This document shows positions 43,590-54,794 of a stretch of DNA of 64,000 bases, piece by piece. A model generated the notes under the pieces. It had not been told where the DNA came from. It did no database searches and saw only the letters and a program-made list of their open reading frames with translations. The number at the start of each line of letters is the position of its first letter. The stretch's first letter is position 1. Source of the DNA: Leptodactylus fallax (taxonomy: Eukaryota; Chordata; Amphibia; Anura; Leptodactylidae); NCBI GenBank assembly GCA_947044405.1, contig CAMRHE010000331.1, positions 1,922,001-1,986,000 of the forward strand. Reading direction: 5' to 3'. A program made the position numbers and the translations under genes.

Positions 43590-43880
43590 ATGGCAGTCAG
43601 GAGGCCGAGCAACAGCGATCATAGTGAGCCTAAGTGCAATATGCTGGGTTACCTACAGTCTGACAAGTTTACTATAATTTACACCAGAAACTGGAAGAAA
43701 TCAGAGCAGAAACTACACCAAATGATATGTAGCGTAGATTATATTCTGTGGTACACGGACTATCCCAATATACACCAAATTTATCCCCATCAGCATCTTG
43801 GTCTCCTTCTTCTCACTCCTCAGCAGACTCCGCTCCATATATATGTCCTGTACCAGCCTAGGTTTGTCTCCCCGGTGTAG
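43590..43880 (+). CDS. 96-codon leader ORF of gene D (function unknown)
   Basis: Starts MAVRRPSNSDHSEPKCNML with a good initiation context (G at -3, G at +4). It ends 21 bases before a GTTAGT donor (43902), so it would lie wholly in the leader exon of the D transcript. Compared with copy E I count four base changes, three altering residues (N/D, H/Y, P/S). That gives no sign of strong protein conservation, yet the frame is open in three of four copies. No domain, signal peptide or membrane helix is evident. Confidence 0.45.
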   Translation: MAVRRPSNSDHSEPKCNMLGYLQSDKFTIIYTRNWKKSEQKLHQMICSVDYILWYTDYPNIHQIYPHQHLGLLLLTPQQTPLHIYVLYQPRFVSPV

Positions 43881-44137
43881 GGCGCTCGTTCTACATTACA
43901 GGTTAGTGGAGGAGAAGAGTCTGATACTGTGTGCAGAGAGGAGGAATGTGCCATGTATCTTCACATACTAGTGCCCGAACCGGAAGCCCCCCTTATAATC
44001 CCTACTAATTCTATTTATTACATGGGATCTTGTGAGGTTTTTACATTGTCTCATCTTCTCTCCATTCAGGTTCCTACAATATAGAATCCTCTCAGTATCT
44101 TCTATATAAGAGAATGTTCCTGATTGATCCACCAAGG

Positions 44138-47100
44138 ATGGAAAGAGACAGGAAGAAGATGGCGGAAAGTATATTAAATCTCACCCTAGAGATCATCTAC
44201 CAGCTTACTGGAGAGGTGAGAGATTCTGATGATGTCACATTACATCATTCTTATCTATAGTAATAACAGATGATATGACTGGAGAGGTGATGGACTCTGG
44301 ACATGTATGTAGTGATATTTATTAATGTGTCTCCCCATAACCAGGATTACACAGTAGTGAAGAAGACCTCTAGTGGGCGCTGTCAGTCTCCTGTGTATGA
44401 AGGATATGGAGGAACCCTGAGCCCAATCCCGGGGCCTCCACTTCACCCCCTGATACATGAGGAGATCAATGGACAGAAGATCCTAGAACTCACCAACAAG
44501 ATGCTGGAGCTGCTGACTGGAGAGGTGACACTTCTGGGAATGCTGGGACATTATACAGTAACTGGAGGGGTCTGGGTGATGACTGTATCATTGTGTTGTC
44601 AGGTTCCTATAAGGTGTCAGGATGTCGCTGTCTATTTCTCCATGGAGGAGTGGGAGTATTTAGAAGGACACAAGGATCTGTACAAGGAGGTGATGATGGA
44701 GGACCACCAGCCCCTCACATCACCAGGTAATAGACATGACTATATACACATGGACTTCCATTATTTGTATGTACAGAATGAATTCAGTCCCTGTCTGTGT
44801 TTCCTACAGGTAGATCCAGTAAGAGGACAACACCGGAGAGATGTCCCAGTCCTCTTCTTCCACAGGATGATCAGGTAGATGGAGATATTCCCTATGATGT
44901 GTAGACGGGCTGTGAAGTCCTTGTGGTCAGTCTTGGGTTATCCAGCAGTATTAGATGTTTTATACTTGTGTATTGAGAGGTGGAGATGGGGGATAAAGCT
45001 GACCATAGACATTACATGTTGTCTATGGTCAAACCCAAAATGAGGGGTTCTAGGAGACCTACAGCTATTTGGCTCAGATTAATATTTTGGTCATTTAGAA
45101 TTTTGTACTGAGTTTTACTTTTTGTTTGACATCATTTCCATCAGGATAAAGACTTGAACAATATTAATGCCATAGACGTAAAGATAAAAGAAGAGCCCTA
45201 TGTGAGTGGTGATGAGGAGTGTGAGGAGGACATTCCTACAGGGAACCGCCCAGGTGAGGAGTCACCACTGAATATACCACAGAACAGTCACAGATTCTCC
45301 TCATTCCCAACTGCTACAATTCTGTGTCCTGATTTTTCAGCTGTATATTCCCACATTCAGCTCAATACAAGTAATACATGAATATAAATGTGATACTGCT
45401 ATAGGTGATAACATGCTGCACATTTATAAGACATGAAGAAGAGAGCTAGTACTCTCGAAAGCTTACTATCAAATATAAACAGTTAGCCTCTAAAAGGTAT
45501 CGCTTGATTTCTTCAGTCTTCCATTAGTATCGGGCATTAATAGACAGGGTTCAAAGACCAATTGTGTTGAGCCGAACATGTTATGTGAGGGATACAACAG
45601 ATGTTCTCACTAAATGAGATGAAAATGTGATGATTACAAGCCTGGATGTAGAGGCATTTTATTCATTGATCCCTCGTGATAAAGTATGTCGGGCAGTGGA
45701 ATATTTTCTGAAATGATGGGACACACAACATGTTACAATAACAACTTGGTGCTTCAGTGACTGCTTTTTATTCTGAAGGGTCGTGTCTTCTTCCACCAGT
45801 TGACGCATACAGCAATGGAGGGCTCAGCTGCACAAATTTTTGCTAACCTGTACCTTGGCTGGTGGGAGGACACAATAGCCCAATAGACAATCACTCCAGA
45901 CGGTTGTCATCGCTGTCACTTAGAATAAGCTATGTAGTCGACATCTTACTATTTTGGTCTTCGTCATGTGAGTTCATGAAAGCTCTCAACATTTGAAGGT
46001 TCTTAAGGCTGAAGTGACAAAATCTGCACCATTGTCCTTAACAATCACATGACAACAAACAGTAGATCCCTCAATGATATTGATAGACAATTGAGGGAAC
46101 TGGAAAAGAGATTTATGGACAGGAGCTTCCTCCAGTCTGTGGCCAAACAAGCATATAATAAGGCAAAAAACTGGAGGAGAGAGAATTTGTTCCTCTGTAG
46201 GCCACGGGAAGAATCCAACATCACAAAATTAATAGGAATAGTTTGACGGAAAACAGACAGAGGTTCTGGATATATTGGGGAGATTTTGGAAAATGTTACG
46301 ATTTGACAAACATGGTTGATCAGATCTCCCAACAACCCTCAAGTCACATACAGAAGAGGTAAAAACCTTCATGATGTTCTAGTACAGTCATTTTGAGCTC
46401 TTCAAATGGGAGAGACCTGGAGAGCGACAGAAATGACCCCTTTAGATGCGGAGAATGTAGTGCCTGTCCCTTCATTAAAAGTGGAGAAGTATTCAGTAGT
46501 GTCGGTACAGGTCGTACCTATGAGAGTTGGGATTTTGTCAACTGTAAAACAGTGGGAGTAGTCTATCTGATAACCTGTCCATGACCCAAGAGTTTCATAC
46601 TGTGTGTGAGACACTCCGATGTCTAAACATGTATAGTCAATACACCAGGGCGATGTCAAGTGTCCAGGCCTTTGAATAGATAAGACCACCAAAGAAGGTG
46701 GGGACTGGGACAACGTTATTTTGCACAAAGAGGCACAGTGGATCTACAGACTTGATCGTTTCGATCTGCAGGTCCAATAAAAGGAATAGGATTATGTCAT
46801 TAATAAAAGACAATTACCTATCACAACTAGAGAATTGGCTCTTAACCAACCGGGTTTGTCCCGAATATTCTAAATTGATCAATTGTTTACTAAACCAAAC
46901 AAATAGAGTGGTCTCATGCAGATGAAAATGATACCGCATTATGCACTCATACTGATCTCCTGTTACATTTCTTGGGCCTCCTTGCAGGGTTTGGCACTTT
47001 TTTATATATCACATACGGCACTCTTCTGTGACATCATCGGCATGGGTTAAGTTCTGAGGCCTGTGATTGGGCCTTAACGGTCACCTGAGCATGGCAAGTG

Positions 47101-49434
47101 TTATGACATCAGGAAGCTCAGCATGACTGCTGGTGGCCCAATCACAGGCCTCAGCCGTGATCCATGGGCCAATGATGTTACAGAAGAGTGCTGGATGTCA
47201 CATGGAATATGCCAGATGCCGCAAAGAGGCCTAATAGGGATAACGGAAGGTGAATATGAGTTTTATTTTTATTTTTTATACCTCCACTTATTATACTCAG
47301 GGGTTCTGAAGAGACTCTAGAGTATAATAATGTCACTCTTCACTTTGACATAACTTGACTGTGTTTGCCTTAGAAAGCTAGAAATTTAATAGGTTCCTAG
47401 GAGCCCTGACAGTGTCATACACTATGTTTTATAGTTATATAGTCCTAGGAGCCCTGACAGTGTCATACACTATGTATTATAGATATATAGTCCTAGGAGC
47501 CCTGACAGTGTCATACACTATGTTTTATAGATATATAGTCCTAGGAGTCCTGACAGTGTCATACACTATGTTTTATAGATATATAGTCCTAGGAGCCCTG
47601 ACAGTGTCATACACTATGTTTTATAGTTATATAGTCCTAGGAGCCCTGACAGTGTTATACACTATGTTTAAAGCCATTTTAAGGTTTGGTTCGTACCAAA
47701 CATTTTCAACCCGAAACAAAACTAATCCTGAAGGGTTCGCCCATCTCTAGTGTTGACCAGGGATCCTGGATTATTTGGTGTTTGGCACACAGTTGGCTCC
47801 TTTTTTCCGCTGTTACAAAGCTGTTTGGCACATATGTCACTCCATTGTTGGTAATATACATTGAATCAGCCAGAATGTAATTAGGATGAAGGAGAATCAA
47901 TGAGCTTGATATATTTTAGACACTTTGAGTTGAGGGGCTACACAAGATAATACACCATTATTTTAGTAAGATGTATAATAAAAGTTATATTTTATCTCTC
48001 ATAGTCTGTATATAATCAGTGATGTAGTGTATGGGGGATCGGATGAGATGGCTTCAGCCAAGCAAGCATTTAGGGAACACATGTATGACCAACCTATCGG
48101 TATAAACAGAAACATAGGGTAAAGGATCTCCACAAATCGTACATACATGATAACTAAATATGTACTGCACACATGTGACTAATATCATTTATATGTTATA
48201 TATAGGCAGTGGAGGCAGGCGGATGTAAGAAAGATAAGTGATGTCAATGCAAGATAAGCGGCATCTCAGTCTAATGGTTTCCTGGCTGACACTTCAGGGA
48301 TTACATTAGTGGGAATGGTTATGGTTTCACATGGCAGTATATAGAATTATTATGTACAGAGAGGTTTTATACAGGAGCAGTTGTATATTCGCTCTGCACC
48401 CTGTGTTATTGAATTCTGCTTCTTATGATATTGTCTATGAGATCTTTTGGGAAAAAGAGAAACTGATCTGGGTGTATAAATGGCAATTTTCTGTGCTGAA
48501 TGTAATTTATGTAGTTTGAGCAATGAGATCTACCAGGGAAAGGCATCCATGTTAGTGACGGCAGCCACAACCAGTTACTGACCCTACAAGTGTAAAATTT
48601 ATATAGAAGTCTTATAAAAGATCAACAGAATTGATTTTTTATTTTATTTTAAACATAGTAAAATCCTTTTTATTTATCACAGATGACTGTACCAGGAGCT
48701 CAGAGGAACATCTGATATCTACAGATTATAAAGCAGAGGATCATGGTATCACACAAGATCCATATGAAGAACATGTCATTACCCCAGATATACCCTCAGC
48801 CCTTCACAGCAAAGATCTATCATCTGATCCTATTACACACGTCCAATCTTCTGATTCATCACAGACTGTGACGGAAAATAAAAGTCACCAAAGTGGTGTT
48901 GTACATCAGAGAACTCACACAGGGGAGAAGCCATTTTCATGTTCATTTTGTGGGAAAGGTTTTACTTTGAAGTCATGTCTAGTCGCACATCATAAGACTC
49001 ACAAGCCATATTCATGTTCAGAATGTGGGAAATATTTTACTCAGAAAATAAATCTTGTTATACACCAAAGAGATCACACATTGGAGAAGACAATTTCATG
49101 TTTACATTGCGGACAGTGTTTTGCAGATAAATTAGGTCTTGGTAGACATAAAAGAACTCACATAGGAGAGAAGCCATATCCCTGTTCAAAATGTGGGAAA
49201 TGTTATATTCGTTACTCAGATCTTGTTATACATCACAGAGATCACAAAGAGGAAAAGCCATTTTCATGTTCAGAATGTGGGAAATGTTTTGCAGATAAAT
49301 CAGCTCTTGTTACACATCAATTAATACATGCAGGAGGGAAGCCATATTCATGTTCAGAATGTGGGAAGCGTTATGTCCTGAAATCCAGTCTTCTTAGACA
49401 TCAAAGAACTCACACAGGAGAAAAGCCATTTTAA
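44138..49434 (+). CDS. KRAB-like C2H2 zinc-finger gene D (six coding exons, 435 aa)
   Basis: Exons: 44138-44215 (within exon 44070-44215; [15 protein letters not shown]...), 44345-44524 ([13 protein letters not shown] ... [14 protein letters not shown]), 44603-44726 (KRAB-like A box [20 protein letters not shown]), 44810-44874, 45145-45253 (acidic, [19 protein letters not shown]) and 48683-49434. Every junction has AG/GT sites and the phases agree (78+180+124+65+109+752 = 1308 bases), giving one 435-residue frame. The last exon holds six C2H2 fingers. The linker after finger 1 is shortened (KTHKPYSC) and several others deviate from TGEKP. It ends at TAA right after TGEKPF, where a Ser codon has become a stop, with finger remnants beyond. 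An upstream in-frame ATG at 44114 exists only in this copy. By family it would be a nuclear DNA-binding repressor. This is the only copy in the window whose visible coding sequence is complete and unbroken. Confidence 0.85.
45421..47300 (+). mobile_element. Penelope-like element in intron 5 of gene D
   Basis: A terminal segment with a ribozyme-like motif (45431-45540) is followed by RT relics: [14 protein letters not shown] near 45640-45690, then [13 protein letters not shown] sequence near 45925-45955 with the catalytic Asp codon altered relative to copy E. Next come a Lys/Arg-rich block (46049-46246), and the zinc-knuckle and GIY-YIG start (46393-46584: [25 protein letters not shown]). Stops and frame changes are frequent. 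The tail 46930-47300 is shared, inverted, with 38834-39110. Confidence 0.8.
45431..45465 (+). ncRNA. Hammerhead-ribozyme-like motif of the Penelope element (degenerate)
   Basis: TGAAGA (45434-45439) is followed by a perfect 5-bp hairpin GAGAG/CTCTC with loop CTAGTA, then GAAA (45457-45460). This is the layout of hammerhead core CUGANGA - stem II - GAAA. The invariant first C is A here, so this copy is probably inactive. Penelope elements are known to carry such ribozymes in their terminal repeats. Confidence 0.5.
47395..47680. repeat. 48-bp minisatellite in intron 5 of gene D
   Basis: About six tandem 48-bp units (CCTGACAGTGTCATACACTA in each), the reverse complement of the array in copy B (27635-28250). 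The shorter array here shows unit-number change since the duplication. The 112-codon frame across it is an artefact. 47681-48682 is intron without recognisable genes and contains the empty Tc1 site near 48350. Confidence 0.9.
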
Positions 49435-49555
49435 TGTTTATAATGTGGGAAAGGTTTTACTCTGGAGGTTTTATGTCTTGTCGTACATCATAAGACTCAC
49501 ATAGTGAAAAAGTCATATTCATGTTCAGAATGTGGAAAGTGTTTTGCCTGTAGGG

Positions 49556-49790
49556 TCTTTTCACACTACTTTTCTGTCCATGTGCTATTCGTGAGAAATA
49601 TAGGACATCACATGCACTCATTGTAATCAATGGGGCCATTCACACATTCATTTGATTTTTTTTTTCTCAATGTCCTTCCATCCATAAAAAAACAACAGAT
49701 GTGTGAATGGCTCCATTGATTACAATGAGTCCATGCGATGTCCGATATTTTTCACGGATAACACATGGACAGAAAAGTAGTGTGAAAAAA
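49556..49790. mobile_element. Foldback MITE in the 3' end of the finger exon (copy D)
   Basis: Inverted arms CTTTTCACACTACTTTTCTG (left) and CAGAAAAGTAGTGTGAAAA (right) continue through GGACATCACATGCACTC and its complement around a short T-rich loop. The left end abuts a half finger (GKCFACR), so the element appears to have landed in the finger array of the ancestral gene. Versions occur at the same place in copies A and B. Confidence 0.75.
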
Positions 49791-50363
49791 TAGTGCATGA
49801 CATTTTCTTTCTCAATGTCTCTCTATCAATGAAAATGTTATGGATGGATGGAATGTATATTTTTCTTGGTGATTGTGGATGCAAAAAAAAACCAAAACAG
49901 ACAGTACACGTAAATACACGAGGATATACAACGTCTGTTGGTTTCTAGTCCGCAAAATGGATAGTATTGTCAATCCAGCCTTAGACATCACACAAGAAGA
50001 AGCCAAATTATTTTAACCAACTCATCTTTATGTGCACATCAAAAAACTTGCAGGAAAAAGATTTTCATGTCTAGACTGTGAAATTATTTTTATGCACAGT
50101 TACATCTGAAAGAGATTGTCACACGACTATTGTATGTTTTTTAAATCCAGCACCAAAATCTAAGATGATTTGCAATTTGACAATTATGTAAGATGATGAT
50201 TAAATACATGTATATAGCGCCCTCTGCTATTGGATTTGTTTCTTGCTCGCTTATTAACAGTTGACAAGTGGACGACCATCTCCTCCTCTAACAAGCAGAG
50301 AAGAAAGTGCTGTCAGTGTCTCTGAGTTTCTCTGTACATGGGATACCTATAACCAGCAAACAA
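49791..50363 (+). other. 3' region of gene D
   Basis: Shared with copies A, B and C up to AACCAGCAAACAAT, where DIRS-3 begins. It includes the GCGCCCTCTGCTATTGG stretch near 50216. No independent gene is seen. Confidence 0.6.
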
Positions 50364-50676
50364 TCGTTGATTATGTTGATAATCTGTTTTCCCTTAGTCC
50401 TAACAGCAGCACAATATGGGGTATTTCTGCCCCTCTGTGCTGGAAGGACAGGCGGGACTTTTAATGTGCTTAATTAATTAAGTGATAACACAATCTAAAA
50501 GAGGCCAAAAGAGACCTCTCCCACTGTGTTGGTTATAAAGATAAACAATAATCTTCAAATGGAGGGAGCTTGTGCTGCTGTTAGGACTGACTAAGTGTAA
50601 ACAGATTAATAATATAATCAACGATTCCCTTATGTCCTACCGGCAGCACAATATGGGGATGTAGCAAGCAGACCCT

Positions 50677-51160
50677 CTAGGGAGGGTCATCTTGCATTAC
50701 AGCACTCAATACTGAACGCCCAAAGGCCGTGGCCTCTGAGCTATGCACATTTAACCTACATTGTCTTACAAAGGTTAGCTGGGAGCCCCAAGTGGCGGCA
50801 GCACAGATTTGCTCAAGAGGAATAGAACAATTTTCCACCCAAGAGGCAGAGACAACCCTGGTTGGATGGGCTTTGACAAACTCAGGGGGAGTTAACCCCT
50901 GAGAAGAAAAAGCGACTCTAACCGTATCTTTCATCCATCTCAACAAAGAAGTTTTTGACGCCTTGAAACCTTTGTTCCTTGAATAGATGTTTATTAGAAG
51001 GTTCTCCGACCTTCTAAAGGATCTTGTGCGTTGGAGATAGACTTGTAGGCATCTCACCAAGTCTAAAGAGTGGAGTGGAAAGAAAATTGGTAAAGAGACT
51101 ACCTGATTGTTATTAGCCTTGGAGGGCACCTTAGGATTGAATCCAGTGAGGAACCTTAAC
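50677..51160 (-). pseudogene. DIRS-3 tyrosine recombinase, C-terminal part
   Basis: Longer than the DIRS-1 fragment. It has LDLVRCLQVYLQRTRSF, WMKDTVRVAFSSQGL, an R-containing block KAHPTRVVSASWVENC, SIPLEQICAAATWGS and TFVRQCRLNV. The last block again has Cys where the family has the catalytic Tyr. The upstream part is cut by the LTR element at 51185. Confidence 0.75.
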
Positions 51161-51184
51161 TGTACTCTGTCTGAGATTAAAGAG

Positions 51185-52502
51185 TGTGAGAGTGTGAACC
51201 TAGAGGGCGCTGGTGAGCGACCCAAAACCAGGGTTAAAAGGTCCTCAACCACACCCATAGGGGGGGCCTCACTCCAGAGGGAGTGCAGACAACAGGAGAG
51301 TGCTGCTGGTGACCTGCAGAGAGCAGGTAACTGTGGACCAGTTAGAGACAGACAGGCGGTCTGTCCCAAGAGAACTGGGTTCCACAACGGACTTAGTTAA
51401 GCTCAGTGTGAGCCAGACCACTATGTGTATGACACCCCCTAGGCCTGCAAGGGTTAAAAAGAAAGGTGTTATTGTTCAAGACAAATGCTGCAGTTCTCTT
51501 ACATGGTCAAAACAGATGAAGAGTGTCTTTCATAAGTTAAAACAGGTCCAGAGCTACGAGAGCCATGAGATAGTAAATAAGATGAAGGGTCGTCAAAATC
51601 GGGGAACAAGACTCCGTAAGAAAATTGCCCATCGGTATGTTGTTCCAACAAATAAAGTGTCTGAAGCCATTGTGGATAAAGCTGTTTCTGTATCTGTCTC
51701 TAGCCAAATGTCTGGTGGACAAATGGTGAATAATGTCTCCATGTTATCTGTGAAATGGGAGTCGGGGAAGTAATACAGGCAACTCAAAAAGAAGAGAAGA
51801 GGCAGAAATTGTTTTACAGCCCAATGCTAATAGTGAGAAGAAGAGGCTGAGAAACCGGAAATGTCGAATGACTGGAATTTGGAAAATGAGACCACCAGAT
51901 TGGGACATGTGGACAATCACAGGACAAGTTTATTTGATTAAAGAGGGACGTCGTCATTGTATGTCTTATCCCATTGTCACTCACCCCATGGGTGGTGAGC
52001 TGAGGGGGGAGGGAATGTGAGAGTGTTAACCTAGAGGGCGCTGGTGAGCGACCCAAAACCAGGGTTAAAAGGTCCTCAAACACACCCATAGGGGAGGGGC
52101 GTCACTCCAGAGGGAGTGCAGACGGCAGGAGAGTGCTGCTGGTGACCTGCAGAGAGCAGGTAACTGTGGACCAGTTAGAGACAGACAGGCGGTCTGTCCC
52201 AAGAGAACCGGGTTCCACAACGGACTTAGTTAAGCTCAGTGTGAGCCAGACCACTAAGAAGAAACCTCAGTAAAGCTTGCCCTCAGAAGTTAGTCAGGGT
52301 TCAAGTAGTGAGGTATTGCCCTGTGTGTGGGCTAGGCTGTTTTTCTGTTTTGTTACTGTTATCACTTACAAGCTGAATAAAGCCATTTATTTTGGATTGC
52401 CACTACCTGATATGCTGTTTATTTGGCACCCAGTACCACCAACACCTCTGTGAAGTCCAGGAAGCTGCCACCTTTGAAGCTAAATCACCCCCAATTGTTA
52501 CA
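51185..52502 (+). mobile_element. Small LTR retroelement nested in DIRS-3
   Basis: Two direct repeats beginning TGTGAGAGTGT share about 240 bp (51185-51425 and 52016-52256). The right one continues with an AATAAA near 52376 and ends TTGTTACA, so it is a full LTR of about 487 bp. A purine tract (GAGGGGGGAGGGAA) stands directly before it. The left LTR lacks its 3' half. No clear target duplication is seen. The short interior (51426-52015) has an unrecognised basic frame ending at 51773 and an overlapping open frame to 52020. No gag, RT or integrase motifs are present, so the element is non-autonomous or heavily deleted. Confidence 0.7.
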
Positions 52503-52797
52503 AGAAATATAAGGTTCTTCAGATGAAAAGGCCTGTACTTCTCCCACTTTTTTAGCGGAGGTGATGGCTAGCTAAAACATAGTCTTCTAAACCACAAACT
52601 TGAGATCCACATCCTCCAGAGGTTCAAAACGACTACTTTGCGCCCGATGGCGCTTTTTCAAGACTCACATATGCTGTCATGAAGCAAAAACATTAGACAT
52701 TTATAGAGGTTCCACTTTAAAACATCAGGCAATAGTCAGAATTCCCCCCCCCCCCGTCCCCCAGCAATACCCGCCCTCAATCGGGTCAGAAGGAGAA

Positions 52798-53992
52798 CTA
52801 TGCTTGCTCTCCTACTCCAACCTCCAGGCTATCAAGTTGAATCTTCTCCTGGCAACTTTGAGTTCCTTGAGAGACCAGGTCCTGGATTAGGGGAAGCCTC
52901 CAATAAATCTCTCGACTCATCTGAAGGAGTTGGGAAAAGCAAGCTCTTTTTGGCCAGAATGGTATGATGGCAATTACTGTGGCTTGGTCCTGTCTGACTT
53001 TCATCAATACCCTTGGTATCATGGAAGGTGAAGGGAAGAAGTAGGCCAGCCTTAACCTCCACAAGAAGGACAGGGCATCCACTGCCAAAGGATTGTCCTC
53101 CTGATACAGGGAAGAGATCGTCTAAACCTTGGTGTTGAGTGTGGTCGCCATGAGGTCTACTTCTTGGAGACCCCACTTCAGGGTGAATTGAAGGAAGATC
53201 ACCTGATTGAGAGATCAATCTCCTTACACTGTGAGGCCCCGACTAAACTGGTCCGCTAATATGTTCAGAGACCCTTTGATTTTAACAGCGGACAGATGGG
53301 TCAGATTTCTTTCTGCCCAGGTGAAAATCAGATCTTTCTCTCTCAGTAGAGATAGGGATCTGGTGCCTACCTGTTTCTTCTAATACAGGACGGTCGTCAT
53401 ATTGTATGACCGGACTTTTACAGCTTTCCCTTTGAGCAGAGGGGCAAAAAGGTGGAGTGCCAGGCGAACCTCTCTGAGTTCTTTACAATTGGATGACATG
53501 GTTTTCTCCAGAATGTTCCAAATTTCCTGAACAGGTATTTCATTAAGTTGAGCTCCCCATCCGCAGAGAGATGCATCTGTGGGCAACTGGCCCAGCAAGT
53601 CTGGACCGTAGACATCCTGTCTTTCAGATCGATCCACCATCTGAGGGAAAGACGGGTCTTGAGAGAAAGTCTGATGGTTCTGTCGAGATCCAGTAGGCTG
53701 TGGTTCCAAACTTCTAGACTTCTGGAGAGGACGCATGTGCCATAATGTCCAAGGGACTGCTTCGGCAGCCACTGACATGAGACCTAGAACCTTCATGGCA
53801 GTTCTGATGGAAACCTGCCGAGTCTGGAGCAGATAACGGGATGCTCTGATTATTTTCTCTTTCCTCAGAGGAGGTAAAGAAATTTTCAATTGGTCGGAAT
53901 CCAGGATCAAGCCCAGAAACTTCCGTGCGGAAGGTATGATATCCGATTTCTCCCAGTTTATGACCCAGCCTAGACGATAGAAAAAAAAACAC
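52798..53992 (-). pseudogene. DIRS-3 RNase H and RT tail (frameshifted)
   Basis: Several minus-strand frames (53714-53992, 53380-53910, 52832-53218, 52798-53088) carry the blocks seen intact in DIRS-1: ILDSDQLKISL, RKEKIIRASRYLL, TDASLCGWGAQL and VKVRSYNMTTVLY, where the RNase H Asp (SDNM in DIRS-1) is now Tyr. Then come LAVDAL-type and MIPRVLMKVRQDQA blocks. Broken by frameshifts and by the LTR at 54011. Confidence 0.7.
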
Positions 53993-54010
53993 AGCCTTCT
54001 GCAGATGTTG

Positions 54011-54794
54011 TGTTAGAAATAGATCTGGGACCTCTACAATTGCTACTGTGAGGTTGCCAGTCTTTTCCTAACACTTTCTGTATTTTTGTCCCCTTTAAGA
54101 ACTGCTCGTTTGTCTGTCCTGAGTCTTTATTAGGTCACTTCCTTTGTTTGCTCACTGCTAGCTATTCAGTATTCCTTGTGGTTTAGCTGTCTGAACTTGA
54201 ACCTGGTCGATATTTGTGTCTGACCCCTGGCTCCGTTATCTCACCTCGTCTCTGCATTCCGACTCTGCCTCTACACTCCTCTCGGTTACGACCCCTGCTT
54301 GCCTCCTAGACATCACTCGCTTGATTCTGATTTTGTACCATGCTGATTTCGTTGCCAACCAGACTGTCGACTATTCTCCTGCCTGATCCTCTTGTACTGC
54401 ACTGACCTCTGGTTACCGACTGGACCGACAACCACGATTATTACTCCACCAACTAGCCTTTCGGCTGAAGCTGCTCTCCTGCTACAATAGACATTTTCAG
54501 ACCTTCTGTCAAGCTCCAACACAGTTCTGTTGAGTTGTTCTGATCTTCTGGGTCTGATGTTAGTTGTGGTGCACCAAGCATGCTGTGTCCTCTCAATTGC
54601 TGTTTACTCTGGCTGAAGGAATCTTTCAAGTCCATCCCCACCACTAGGAGCTCTGGTGAACACGTTCGAAGGCTGGAATTGGCTCCGTTGTGAGGCACAA
54701 GCTACTTGGAGGTGTTTGACCATAGTTTGTAGTAAGTACTTGGTTTCTGGAACTAACTTTGCCTGTCCGCATTTTACTGTGTTTGCTCTTAACA
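54011..54794. mobile_element. Solo LTR in DIRS-3
   Basis: 784 bp, beginning TGTTAG and ending CTTAACA, with a perfect 5-bp duplication TGTTG on each side (54006-54010 and 54795-54799). The uninterrupted DIRS sequence (TTCTGCAGATTTTGAAGCCGG) is seen in DIRS-1 near 4721-4742. No internal coding region remains. Confidence 0.85.

Noticed and set aside
51107..51773. Host gene within DIRS-3
   Set aside because: The frames start in an LTR repeat and lie between two LTR copies, so they belong to the nested LTR element.
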